From Gammaproteobacteria bacterium UBA7449 (GTDB lineage: Bacteria > Pseudomonadota > Gammaproteobacteria > Pseudomonadales > Pseudohongiellaceae), in contig DLPV01000016.1 in NCBI GenBank assembly GCA_002477465.1, forward strand, positions 1 to 64,000: a stretch of DNA of 64,000 bases, in the 5' to 3' direction. Below, piece after piece: positions 44,913-54,272 of this stretch. Every line of letters begins with the position of its first letter. The first letter of the stretch is position 1. Both the position numbers and the translations under genes were made by a program. The notes beneath the pieces are model-generated. The model saw nothing but the letters and a program-made list of their open reading frames with translations, was not told the origin of the DNA and made no database searches.

Positions 44913-46259
44913 CTAAAGCGCCTCCAATATGGCTCCGAAATTCTCGGATACCGGATAGCGGCCTGCTGTCCAGCCCAGGCGGACGATGACGGCATCGGCC
45001 GAAGGCACCACCGCAACTAATTGCTGCCGATTGCCGCTGGCGTAATACATGTCTTCAGGAAGCTCTGCAAAACGCAGACGCTCATTGCCTCGATTCAACC
45101 ACCACTGATATCCGTACGCCCGATCATTGCCGGATGAATTGGGCTGTGTTGCTCTGGCTACCCAGTCCTGCGTAACGATTCGAACACCATTCAATTCACC
45201 GCCATTCAGCATCAACTGCCCCATACGGGCCCAATCCCTGGCGGAGGCATAGAAAAAGGAACTTCCCACAAACACACCGCTGGCATCCGTTTCAAAAACC
45301 GCATGCTGAAATCCCAGGGGTGCAAAAATGTGCTGGCGATAATCATCATAGGCCTGCTGTGGGCTCCCGAGGATTTCCGTATAGAGTCGCGCCAGCAGGT
45401 TTGCCGTCCCAGAACTGTAATTAAAACGGCTGCCGGGCACGGCGGCCAGAGGCATGTCTAACACATAATCAGAAGTGGATGCTGAGGTAAAAAGCATCGC
45501 GGTGGCGTCATCGCCGGGATTATATTGTTCCGAGAATTTTAGCCCATCGGTCATAGTCAGCATGTCGCTAATCACTATGTTCGCACGCCCGTCGTCTGAC
45601 CATGCATCAAAACCAGGGGCCGACCCTAGATCGATCAGACCGCGCATTTCCAGATTGCCAAGCATGATGGAATTAAGACTCTTTGCCATGGACCAGCCCA
45701 ACAGTCGCGACTCCGCATTCATAGCCTGCCCGTAAGCTTCGGCCTTGATCTCACCCTTATGCACCAGCAGCAGAGCCCGGGTATTCAGGCCGGCAGCATT
45801 GTCCGCCGCCAGCATGTCACCCAGCGTTGTCTGCAAACCCTGATCAATTGAAGTAACCGAGCTCCCGCGGGGCCAGGGCAAATCCGTGGGTTCCTTGGGT
45901 TGCATCCTGAGTCCAAACCGCGTGGCCTCACTGGGATAGTCAACGGCACAGCCGAGGCCGGGAATGTAACTCGCAGTCTTCTCTTGCAGCCCGAACAGGC
46001 TGGTGGTGACAGACTGATCCTGGTCGTTGTAGCGCACCGTGACCTGGGACAGGATCGGCGAATACTGCACTAGGTCATCGAACGCCTGCTCTCGGCTGTT
46101 GCCAATGACGTACTCTGCGCTGCACAACAGCTTGGAGCCAATACCGGAAGCAACACCGGGGCCGTAATAGATAAAAGCAGGGGAAATGCCGACCGCGTTG
46201 AGACCAATGATGGCAGCCACCAGCAACAGGCTAAGCGAGACTACAATTTTCTTGATCAT
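44913..46259 (-). CDS. Serine hydrolase of the beta-lactamase/EstB fold
   Basis: A 448-residue protein with an N-terminal membrane segment (about 4-22) and a periplasmic hydrolase domain. S190-M-A-K193 is the SxxK active site and Y281-S-S the YxN/S element. The order and length resemble 6-aminohexanoate-dimer hydrolase and esterase EstB more than true beta-lactamases. It probably cleaves an ester or amide. The acyltransferase gene follows on the same strand. It may hydrolyse short amides, in line with other enzymes nearby, but this is inference. Confidence 0.85.
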   Translation of the reverse strand: MIKKIVVSLSLLLVAAIIGLNAVGISPAFIYYGPGVASGIGSKLLCSAEYVIGNSREQAFDDLVQYSPILSQVTVRYNDQDQSVTTSLFGLQEKTASYIPGLGCAVDYPSEATRFGLRMQPKEPTDLPWPRGSSVTSIDQGLQTTLGDMLAADNAAGLNTRALLLVHKGEIKAEAYGQAMNAESRLLGWSMAKSLNSIMLGNLEMRGLIDLGSAPGFDAWSDDGRANIVISDMLTMTDGLKFSEQYNPGDDATAMLFTSASTSDYVLDMPLAAVPGSRFNYSSGTANLLARLYTEILGSPQQAYDDYRQHIFAPLGFQHAVFETDASGVFVGSSFFYASARDWARMGQLMLNGGELNGVRIVTQDWVARATQPNSSGNDRAYGYQWWLNRGNERLRFAELPEDMYYASGNRQQLVAVVPSADAVIVRLGWTAGRYPVSENFGAILEAL

Positions 46260-46359
46260 GGCAACTGCATCGATTTAATCAGTTGGGTTGAAAGCCGGCG
46301 CGAGCCTGCGTAGTTACAGGCTCGACAGGCCCGCATTACATCTCAAGGTGCACGCAGAT

Positions 46360-47646
46360 TCAAGCCACCCGCTTAGCTGCTGCGCACGTTTCCAGTTTGC
46401 CTCCGGCCAGGAACAGCAGCAATCCCAGACCACCCGCCGTTGCCGCGACGATGTAAGCAGCCGCATACAGGCTGTCATTCGCGACATAGACAAAACCCAA
46501 CAAGGCCGGCCCGATAGAAGTACCCATGGAGGACATAAGATTACTGACGGAAAAAATTCTGGCGTAGTCCCTCACCCCAAATGCCTCTGCGAGAATCAGG
46601 GGCTGCAGCATCAGCAGATTGCCTACCGAAGCACCAAACAGGAATAGCCCAACACACAAGGTCAGCACGCTAAAGCCACCAGCCAATAGACTAAGCGACC
46701 CCGCCTGCAGCACCATCATGCTGATGGCAAAGTTGCGGATCGCGCCCCGATCAACCACCCATCCACCGATCAGGCGACCGATGATGCTCGCCACTGGCAA
46801 AATAGCCACCACCAGCGCGGTCTGTGCATCATCCAGCTGCTCGCGCGCCAGGCCATACTGATGCGCAATACCGCCCACCTGGGCCAGCATCAAAAAGATA
46901 TAGGCCAGGCTGACGCCCCAGAAAAAGCGACCGCTGCGCGCCTCCTTGAAGCTGAGGCCAGGTTCAACTTTCTCCCTATTAGCTTTTTCAGAAGTGCCAG
47001 ATGTCCCTTTCCCAGTCAAATCGTTCTCATCGACATCTGGAGCATCACCATCGGGAAGTAAACCCATAAATTCTGGATTGGGCCTGAGCCAGATCCAGGC
47101 AACAGGAATGACCCCCAACAAAAACATGACACCCATTATCGGTGCGGCGAGCGTAAAACTCAGCCGGTCCACCATGAACGCACACAAGGGAGTCAATACC
47201 ACACCGCCCAGTGACAGTCCGGTTGAAGCAAGGGACAGGGCCATGGCACGACGGCGCTGAAACCAGCGCGTCACCAGGGTAGTCGCAGGAATCAAGGCCG
47301 ATGCCGCGAAGCCAGCCCCAAAGATGCTATATACCACATACAGCTGAGCCAAATTGGACACGAAGGGCAAACCTGCCAATGACAGCGACGCCATCAGCGC
47401 GCCCGCAGTAATACAGAGGCGCGGATCGTAATCCCGCACCAGCTTGGCAACGTAGAGCCCGGAGATACCGCCACTGAGAAAAAATACCGAAACCGCGGTA
47501 GACGCCGACTGCACATCGAAACTCGGCTGCGCCGCCAGTGCATTTAGGTAGATCGCGTGATTATAAAAACTGAGACCACTGGTGAAAGTGAGCTGTACCA
47601 GGATGGCCCAGACAATTTTCCATCCATAGAATAATGTTCCTGGCAT
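46360..47646 (-). CDS. Major facilitator superfamily transporter
   Basis: A 428-residue protein with about 12 membrane segments and a cytoplasmic loop (about 200-225, rich in Asp and Glu) between the halves. The start GTLFYGWKIVWA and the RxxGxxxG-like loops resemble the monocarboxylate/oxalate-formate antiporter branch of the superfamily. It lies 100 bases before the serine hydrolase on the same strand, so it may bring the product or substrate of that enzyme. Substrate unknown. Confidence 0.85.
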   Translation of the reverse strand: MPGTLFYGWKIVWAILVQLTFTSGLSFYNHAIYLNALAAQPSFDVQSASTAVSVFFLSGGISGLYVAKLVRDYDPRLCITAGALMASLSLAGLPFVSNLAQLYVVYSIFGAGFAASALIPATTLVTRWFQRRRAMALSLASTGLSLGGVVLTPLCAFMVDRLSFTLAAPIMGVMFLLGVIPVAWIWLRPNPEFMGLLPDGDAPDVDENDLTGKGTSGTSEKANREKVEPGLSFKEARSGRFFWGVSLAYIFLMLAQVGGIAHQYGLAREQLDDAQTALVVAILPVASIIGRLIGGWVVDRGAIRNFAISMMVLQAGSLSLLAGGFSVLTLCVGLFLFGASVGNLLMLQPLILAEAFGVRDYARIFSVSNLMSSMGTSIGPALLGFVYVANDSLYAAAYIVAATAGGLGLLLFLAGGKLETCAAAKRVA

Positions 47647-47791
47647 GATTACACGCTACCCTGAAGCCACCGCGATATCCTCATCACCGTGCCCATGAAA
47701 TAAATTTGCCATAAATCAGTATTCATTTATGGACAATCGCATACACTGACAGGGTGAAATTCGGACGCTAGCATAACAGACGCAAGTCTGT

Positions 47792-49096
47792 GTGTACGCA
47801 TTCAATTCATGCTCACGCGCATTGCCGAGGCCTAAAAAACACATAGCGCAAGACACTGAAACTGGATTACGGCGTACGCTGTCTCTGATTGCACTCTACG
47901 GGCTAGGTAACATCCTTGGAGCTGGTATCTATGTGCTGATTGGTGCCGTCGCCAGCACCGCTGGCAACTTCGCCCCCTACTCTTTCATTCTCGCCGCCAT
48001 GGTGGCTGGAGTCACCGCGTTCTCTTTCGCGGAGTTGGCCTCACGTTTCCCCGTCAGCGGCGGTGGTGCGCTGTTTATTCACAAGGGTTTTCACAAACCC
48101 CAGCTAACCCGACTGGTAGGCTTGATGATTATCATGACGGACGTAGTCTCCGCTGCGACTATTACCCGAGGTTTCGTTGGTTATGTGCAGGTGTTTGCAC
48201 CGGTGCCCAAAACTGTGGCTATTGTGGGGATGTTGGCCCTGCTGTGCGGCCTCGCCTGCTGGGGCATCAACGAGTCCGTGGTGACCGCCGCCCTGATTAC
48301 TTTCGTTGAAGTCATGGGTCTACTGCTAATTGTTTGGGTTGCCTTCAGGATATCGCCGGATGCTGCTGCTATTAACCTTGGAACTTTAAACCCTGAAGCT
48401 ACAAGTCTTGACGCCGCAGTTGACGAAAGTCGTTTTAGTCTGGCGGCCCTGGTCAGCGGTGCCTTTCTGGCGTTCTATGCCTACATTGGGTTTGAGGACA
48501 TGGTGAATGTTGCAGAGGAGGTCAAAAACCCGTGCCGCAATATGCCCTTGGCTATTGTCATTGCCATCTCTTTGGCAACAGCTCTCTATGTGCTGGTGAC
48601 ATGGAGTGCCCTGCGAGTAGTTCCCGCTGCCGTTCTCGGCAGCTCTGATGCCCCGCTGGCAATGGTCTATGAAGTGGCCACCGGAGAGTCATCCTATTTG
48701 ATTGCAGGCATTAGCCTGTTTGCCGTCATTAATGGTGCCCTGATACAGATAATTATGGGCTCACGGATTTGCTATGGCCTGACCCGGGAAGGCCTGCTGC
48801 CGGCCTGGTTAGGCTTGCTTAATGGGAAGACCCGAACCCCAATCAATGCCACCATCCTGATCACGGGCTGCATCTTGTTGGCAGCCGTGTGGCTGCCAAT
48901 CGAAACCCTGGCCAGATTGACCACTGCCCTGTTGCTGCTGGTCTTCACCCTGGTAAACCTTGCGCTGATTCGCATCAAGCGCGAGCCAAAGCCAGAACAC
49001 GAACTGTTTGAAGTGGCGGCCTGGGTACCGGTTTTGGGTCTGTTCACCAGCGCCGGATTCCTGATGGGTGAAACCTGGAATTTGCTATCGGGTTAG
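47792..49096 (+). CDS. APC-family amino acid permease
   Basis: A 434-residue transporter with about 12 membrane segments. GLGNILGAGIYVLIG (near 38-52) is the first-helix binding motif of amino acid-polyamine-organocation transporters, and YIGFEDMVNVAEEVKNP (near 230) the conserved loop. The frame starts with GTG at 47792; the ribosome site is weak and no ATG in frame lies before the first helix. It is divergent from the MFS gene. Substrate unknown. Confidence 0.88.
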   Translation: MYAFNSCSRALPRPKKHIAQDTETGLRRTLSLIALYGLGNILGAGIYVLIGAVASTAGNFAPYSFILAAMVAGVTAFSFAELASRFPVSGGGALFIHKGFHKPQLTRLVGLMIIMTDVVSAATITRGFVGYVQVFAPVPKTVAIVGMLALLCGLACWGINESVVTAALITFVEVMGLLLIVWVAFRISPDAAAINLGTLNPEATSLDAAVDESRFSLAALVSGAFLAFYAYIGFEDMVNVAEEVKNPCRNMPLAIVIAISLATALYVLVTWSALRVVPAAVLGSSDAPLAMVYEVATGESSYLIAGISLFAVINGALIQIIMGSRICYGLTREGLLPAWLGLLNGKTRTPINATILITGCILLAAVWLPIETLARLTTALLLLVFTLVNLALIRIKREPKPEHELFEVAAWVPVLGLFTSAGFLMGETWNLLSG

Positions 49097-49162
49097 CCTG
49101 GGAAATAATTGCCGGATAAATATTTGTCCCTTACCCTGGCCCAGCGGTGCTGGCGGCAAGCA

Positions 49163-50869
49163 CTAGTCCAGCGCTGGGTGGTAAGTGAAATAACCGGTAA
49201 ACATTTCTTCCCAGCTATTTAGACCAAATTTGATCTCCAGGCTGGGGTCAGGGTTGGTCGGATTAGAAACCGAATTATCCAGGGCACCGATGACGTGCAC
49301 CGTCGAGCCTGCGCTAACTCGCACCGGCTCATTCAGCAGATAGTGTGGCTGCCAGCCATAATTATAGGCGGGCACGCTTAACAGATTTTGAATTGCCCCG
49401 TCTGGCGACTCCACCTCGAAGCGCATCTTCTTACCGCGAAAATTCATGCGCGCCCGCAGTCCGGTAATCACAACATCCTCATCGAACAGATGGCTCGCAG
49501 ACATTGGAAACTCAGGAGTATCCGGTGGCAGCACGAAGCGGGTGCCCACAGCCTGCACCCGCTGCTCCTGCTGCAGCGGTTCATCGCTGAAGTAGAGACC
49601 CAGTTCCGTTTGGTCCACGGTGGATTGACCGTTGGTGACATAGTGGAACTGCATGGAAAGGCGTTGCCCTGCGGGAATGAGCACACCAACCCCATCGGGG
49701 TACTCGTAGACGTTATCCTTGCCGGGAATATAGCCTGCCACGAAACGGCGACTGGTAGATGTGCTGTCGCGCTCAGTGCCCCAGAAGTCCTCCTCCGGGC
49801 CGGTGACAAAGGTAATCAGGTGATGCAGTACCGAAGTATCGCCAGCACGATATTGCACGGCCCTTACCCACTTGTCTTCGGTAAAGGGCAGGTCCACGTT
49901 GTTATAGTAGTAATCCAAAACGCCGGTGGAAGGGATGGCATGCGCTGGCCCCTGGACAATGTAGTCTGGTTCTCCAAGGACCCACCGGGATGCTTTCACG
50001 GCATGTTCTTCCAGCGGGTCTAACTCGAATTCACCCTGTGGTGCACCGGCATCAATCCAGTGAATCAGGGTCTGCAAGTCCTGCTTCGAGACGCCGCGAG
50101 CGCTGTCAGTGTGTCCCACATACGGATCGATCTGCATGGGCGGCATGCGCTTGTTCAGCAGTACTTCCCTAATCATGGGCGACCAGCCCAACAGCATAAT
50201 GTAAGAATCAATGGCGAAAGGTCCAACTCCGCCCTGCACGTGGCAATCAAGACAGTTGTTAATCACGATAGGTGCGACCTCAGTAGCATAATCCGGCGGT
50301 GACTTCATGTGCTGATTTTTGACTGAATAGTCGATATCACAGCCCTTAATCGACACAGAAACAGTATCTGCCAAGGTGCCGGCAACGACTTCTGTCAACG
50401 CGACGGCAAGACTCTCACTGCTGTCGCCACGGTAGTAAACCGACAGCCGCTCTGGGTTCATGACCAATACTTCACCAGCGTGGGCAATGCCGAGGGTCTC
50501 TGACACCAACTGGCCGTCGTCCTCTAATAGCGGCAGCGGCAAGTCCAGAGCCTGGGCGGCGCTGCGACCCAGGTCCAGCGAGTCCAGCAGCACGAAGTCG
50601 ATGCCTTGTTCCTCGAAACGCTTGCCAAGTTCGGCATAGCTGGTCACCTTGCTATCCATATCAGCGCAGCTTGCGTCATAGGCCATCAGCGCCAGTGCCT
50701 TGCGATGCCGATAGCGACTCAGCTGGTGAAACTCACCGCTGTCATCCAACAGCGCAAAATCCCCTAGCCGATCCAAGGCGGCATTTGCCGACGCTGTGCA
50801 CAGCGTGGCGGCCAGACCTGAGAGCAGCAATAAGTGCGATAACAGGGTATGTCGAGAAACTTCTTTCAT
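49163..50869 (-). CDS. Redoxin-like / heme c / PHM-like protein with lost CuM site (copy D)
   Basis: A 568-residue paralogue with signal peptide (cleavage after SANA, residue 30), redoxin-like domain with one cysteine (C68), heme site C206-LDC-H210 and PHM-like domain. CuH ligands H349-H350 and H409 remain, and M556 is present, but the HxH pair of the oxygen-binding CuM site reads R474-M-N476. All other copies keep HMH or HGH here. Without both histidines CuM should not bind normally, so hydroxylation is unlikely; an electron carrier or regulatory role is possible. Surrounding sequence is otherwise well conserved, which argues against plain decay. Confidence 0.83.
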   Translation of the reverse strand: MKEVSRHTLLSHLLLLSGLAATLCTASANAALDRLGDFALLDDSGEFHQLSRYRHRKALALMAYDASCADMDSKVTSYAELGKRFEEQGIDFVLLDSLDLGRSAAQALDLPLPLLEDDGQLVSETLGIAHAGEVLVMNPERLSVYYRGDSSESLAVALTEVVAGTLADTVSVSIKGCDIDYSVKNQHMKSPPDYATEVAPIVINNCLDCHVQGGVGPFAIDSYIMLLGWSPMIREVLLNKRMPPMQIDPYVGHTDSARGVSKQDLQTLIHWIDAGAPQGEFELDPLEEHAVKASRWVLGEPDYIVQGPAHAIPSTGVLDYYYNNVDLPFTEDKWVRAVQYRAGDTSVLHHLITFVTGPEEDFWGTERDSTSTSRRFVAGYIPGKDNVYEYPDGVGVLIPAGQRLSMQFHYVTNGQSTVDQTELGLYFSDEPLQQEQRVQAVGTRFVLPPDTPEFPMSASHLFDEDVVITGLRARMNFRGKKMRFEVESPDGAIQNLLSVPAYNYGWQPHYLLNEPVRVSAGSTVHVIGALDNSVSNPTNPDPSLEIKFGLNSWEEMFTGYFTYHPALD

Positions 50870-51107
50870 AGTAGGATTGCTGTTGAATAATGTAACAATT
50901 TGTAAAAAAACAAAGACATAAAGGCACTTTTTTGGGCTGTAATTGCCTAGACGCCGACTGAATTGGTCGCTATGCTAGCCCCCCTGTTAAACAGCAAGCA
51001 AGAACAATAAAGGCAATTCTTCGCCCCGGCAGGTTTTAGGCCGGTACCGCGTTGAATAGACTCAAATAACAGCACTGCATTAGCTGACGTAAATGGAGAG
51101 AGTATCC

Positions 51108-52046
51108 ATGCTAACCCGAAAGAATTTCCTTACCACCGCATTAACTACCCTGTTTGCATTGGTAGCGATTACAGCCTCCGCTCAATCCACTGAATCTGGC
51201 CGCTTCCTGAGCCTTTCCCCTCCGGGCGGGCTGCCGATCATTCCGGTACTGGAAGGTTGGATCGACAACCAGGACGGCACCACGAGTTTCTCTTTCGGCA
51301 TTATCAATCGTAACGATGAAGCCGTTGAAATTCCCCTGAGTGAAGGTAACCGCATCGAGCCCGGCAAGTGGGATGGCATTCAGCCAACACACTTCCCTGC
51401 AGGCCGTTCAACCGGCGTTTTCACTGTAACGGTACCCAACGCCGAGCGCGAGACTGACGTGTGGTGGTATTTGAAGACCGGCGATAACGAAGAGCTGAAA
51501 GTGCCTGGTCGCTATGGCGGCTCCGCCTACGAACTGGATTTTATTCGTCCTCGCCCCCAGGGTGCCCTGCAGCCGCTGGTTGGTCTTGGCGAAAGTGGCG
51601 AGCAAATGCCCGGTCTTTATGCCCAGATCGGTGACCGCCCCGGTGGCGCTGTTCGCGCCGGCGAGCAGGTCGAAATCGTGATCAACGCCAGTGACCCTGC
51701 CGAGCGGGATCCAACGGACCCGCGTTTCGGTGAGCCTCTGCCCATGGGCGTGGCTTTCACGAAATACCAGGGCCCAGGAAACGTGGAGTTCACACCCCAC
51801 GAATCGACCCCTACCGCCGAAAACCCCTATAACGAGGGTGACCGTCGCTTCAACTTCTGGCGTGCGCCGGCGGCCAACGAGCTGGAGATTCCCGGCCCAT
51901 CTGGTACCGCGCGGGTTTACGCCACCTTCTCCGAGCCCGGCGATTACATCATTTCAGCGAAAGTAGACATCCACTCGGCGCCGGATAGCTCCAATGGCGA
52001 CCAGTGCTGCTGGACCAACGTATACCAGCGCGTCACGGTTCGCTAA
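51108..52046 (+). CDS. Secreted beta-rich protein of unknown function
   Basis: A 312-residue exported protein with signal peptide ending TASAQ (about residue 26). The mature part is predicted beta-rich, with repeated short strands and a paired cysteine (QCCW) near the C-terminus. The ATG at 51108 has GGAGAG eight bases upstream; the earlier ATG at 51093 overlaps that site and is less likely. It precedes two heme/PHM-like genes and follows a divergent one, so it is likely part of the same function. I do not recognise the family. Confidence 0.7.
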   Translation: MLTRKNFLTTALTTLFALVAITASAQSTESGRFLSLSPPGGLPIIPVLEGWIDNQDGTTSFSFGIINRNDEAVEIPLSEGNRIEPGKWDGIQPTHFPAGRSTGVFTVTVPNAERETDVWWYLKTGDNEELKVPGRYGGSAYELDFIRPRPQGALQPLVGLGESGEQMPGLYAQIGDRPGGAVRAGEQVEIVINASDPAERDPTDPRFGEPLPMGVAFTKYQGPGNVEFTPHESTPTAENPYNEGDRRFNFWRAPAANELEIPGPSGTARVYATFSEPGDYIISAKVDIHSAPDSSNGDQCCWTNVYQRVTVR

Positions 52047-52064
52047 GCCCGCCCTTCAGCTAGA

Positions 52065-52097
52065 AAAGTGACCGGCCCTGTGCCGGTCGCTTTGTTT
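52065..52097 (+). terminator. Intrinsic terminator
   Basis: AAAGTGACCGGC pairs with GCCGGTCGCTTT (one T-G wobble) with a five-base loop and a short T-rich tail (TTTGTTT). It follows the secreted protein gene by about 20 bases and separates it from the next heme/PHM-like gene. Confidence 0.75.
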
Positions 52098-52311
52098 CTG
52101 CAGTCTGCAACGCTATACCCCTATTCCTATTGTGGTTTTTTCTTGAACAAAAGCCCGAAAACCGCGCATTTCATGACTTTTCGCACCTTAAGGACTGTTT
52201 CAATTTGTTGCATTACTGGACCGAAAAACACCAGAAATAATGGACTTTTGAGCACCCGCAACTTAGTATTTTTAGCTGGTATTGCCCAAATCCCAACTTG
52301 AGGAGAACAGC

Positions 52312-53670
52312 ATGAAAAACGTGCGTCAAACTAGTGCCCTGCTGGGCGGAGCGGTAGCTCTGGCTCTTGGCATGGGCGCGCAAGCGCAGGAGCGCGAGGT
52401 CACCTATAACGGTGACGTAGCCCAAATCATCAATGAGAACTGTGTCGTATGCCATCGTGAAGGCGGCGTCGGTCCTATGCAGTTCGAAAACTACGACCAG
52501 GTTCGCCCCTGGGCACCTCTTATTTCTTACAAGGTTGAGAATCGTGAGATGCCTCCATACGCGTATGACCAGCACGTCGGCATCCAAGATCTGGAAGGCG
52601 ACTGGCGACTGGCCGACGAAGAAATCGAAACTATCGTAGCCTGGGTTGAGCAGGGTGCACCACTGGGTGACACCGACATCGTTCCCCCCGTTGCTGAGCT
52701 GCCTGATGCAAACGGCTGGACGTTCGAGCCTATGTTCGGCGAGCCACACCTGATTGTTCCATCCATGGCCTATGACATTCCAGCGAATGGCAACGACCTG
52801 TGGAGCAAGGAATTTACAGATCCCAAATTAACCGAAGATCGCTGCATCAAGGCGGTACAGGTGAAGCCACGCGGTGACGCGAAGGCCGTTGTTCATCACG
52901 CCAACTCTGACGTTTACGTTTATGACGATGAAGGCGAACTGCAGCAGTACGGCCAGCTGACCGAATACGCCATGGGTAAGTGGGGCGAGTTAATGCCAGA
53001 CGGCGTTTGCCGCACCATGCCTGCTAACTCCCTCGTACGTTGGGACATCCACATGTTCCCAGGTGGTGTAGGCGCAACTGCTGAAGGCGGTATGATCAAG
53101 GACAACGTGGTCGAGATTGGCCTGTGGTTCCACGATGATGAATTCGCAGAGCGCGAAGACATCTATCAGCAGGACCTGCGTCTGTATCCACTGCGTGAAG
53201 GCTATGAGAATGGCCACCTGATCGTACCTCCTCATGGTTACACCATGACCCAGGGTTTTCACTCTTTCGATCACCCTGTCCGTATCGACAGCTTTCAGCC
53301 TCACGGCCACCTGCGAATGAATGCAGCGTCGCTTGAGAAGTTCGATCCGAAGACTGGACGCACTACTCCAATCAGCCAGATCTCCAACTGGAGCGCAACC
53401 TGGCACCACAGCCACATTTACGACTCCGATGTAGCGCCTCTGCTGGCACCGGGTGAAGTACTTGTGATCAAGCAGTGGTACGACAACACAGCCGATAACC
53501 CCAACAATCCAGATCCGGATCAGTGGGTTTACGGCGGTAGCCGTACCGGTGACGAGATGTCACACGCCTGGATTGCTGTGACTCACCTCGACGATGAAGG
53601 CTTTGACCAGTTGGTAGCCGAGCGTCGTGAGCGTGAAGAGCGTTCTCTGGCAGGTAGCGACGACGACTAA
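52312..53670 (+). CDS. Exported heme c / PHM-like copper monooxygenase (short copy E)
   Basis: A 452-residue exported protein without the redoxin domain. The signal peptide ends GAQAQ (residue 26); the heme site C44-VVC-H48 follows directly, then the PHM-like domain with CuH ligands H195-H196 and H247 and CuM ligands H331-G-H333 and M416. An extra HHSH cluster (365-368) may bind metal as well. The tail AERREREERSLAGSDDD is charged and shared with copy F. GGAG lies eight bases before the ATG at 52312; the frame opens ten codons earlier. A terminator follows. Substrate unknown. Confidence 0.85.
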   Translation: MKNVRQTSALLGGAVALALGMGAQAQEREVTYNGDVAQIINENCVVCHREGGVGPMQFENYDQVRPWAPLISYKVENREMPPYAYDQHVGIQDLEGDWRLADEEIETIVAWVEQGAPLGDTDIVPPVAELPDANGWTFEPMFGEPHLIVPSMAYDIPANGNDLWSKEFTDPKLTEDRCIKAVQVKPRGDAKAVVHHANSDVYVYDDEGELQQYGQLTEYAMGKWGELMPDGVCRTMPANSLVRWDIHMFPGGVGATAEGGMIKDNVVEIGLWFHDDEFAEREDIYQQDLRLYPLREGYENGHLIVPPHGYTMTQGFHSFDHPVRIDSFQPHGHLRMNAASLEKFDPKTGRTTPISQISNWSATWHHSHIYDSDVAPLLAPGEVLVIKQWYDNTADNPNNPDPDQWVYGGSRTGDEMSHAWIAVTHLDDEGFDQLVAERREREERSLAGSDDD

Positions 53671-53694
53671 GTCGCGCTCAACGGGCAAAACCGA

Positions 53695-53728
53695 GAAAGG
53701 GCTGGTTGGCAACAACCGGCCCTTTTTT
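53695..53728 (+). terminator. Intrinsic terminator after copy E
   Basis: AAAGGGCTGGTTG pairs with CAACCGGCCCTTT with one wobble and a four-base loop, and ends in TTTTTT. Confidence 0.9.
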
Positions 53729-54272
53729 ATTGCGCATTTATCGTGGGTCACACCGGGCTGGCCCTGGCAGGCATAGCGCTGCACTGCCCCTGATTTCACT
53801 CCTTTTCATCTTCCTCTTCTCCGTCACTTTCTCCTTCCCCTTCCATGTCCTCAGTATTCCTTAAGCTCCCCGTTTCTCACACTGCCCCTGCCTTTCTCTC
53901 TGCTTAAGCTTTCTATTTGCATTCCTCGCCCTACCAGCTCCTGGCCTGCCTTAGCTTTGAAATCCGGCAGCAGCTGACTTTCCTTGGCCAGGCGATGAGC
54001 CCAGACCAAGCCCCTGAAGAGCATCTTGCAGCTTACAGGCCAGTGCCTTGCACGTAACAGGCTGATTTAAATAATAAAAAACTCTCAAGGGATAATTCCC
54101 TGAATTTCGTGCCATCGGCCAAAAAATACTTGGTTCTCTAAATTAATCCTATTTCCCACTTTTTCGACTTATAGATAAGGGGTACACTTTGAACCTTTGG
54201 TTGCAGTAGGGATTTAATTCCCAATTTTCGATCCAATTACTTTCGACTCTAAATATTAAAAAGGAGAGAAGG
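53729..54272. other. Intergenic region between the two short copies
   Basis: About 545 bases without an obvious gene. From 53795 to 53910 the plus strand is strikingly pyrimidine-rich, so the minus strand is purine-rich and would encode a short acidic stretch. A 57-codon minus-strand frame is listed separately. The AT-rich 54060-54270 should hold the promoter of copy F; no consensus element stands out. Confidence 0.5.
53851..54024 (-). CDS. Possible 57-residue small protein
   Basis: The minus strand has a 57-codon frame starting MLFRGLVWAHRLAKESQLL, basic and moderately hydrophobic at the start and charged later, ending LKEY. It stays open about 14 codons upstream without another good start. 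No ribosome site precedes the ATG. The composition looks more like a protein than chance, but I do not recognise it; it could also be the relic of a larger gene. Confidence 0.25.
   Translation of the reverse strand: MLFRGLVWAHRLAKESQLLPDFKAKAGQELVGRGMQIESLSREKGRGSVRNGELKEY

Noticed and set aside
44913..46259. Antibiotic-resistance beta-lactamase
   Set aside because: The SxxK and YxS motifs also occur in esterases and amide hydrolases, and the order resembles EstB/6-aminohexanoate hydrolase; resistance is not supported.
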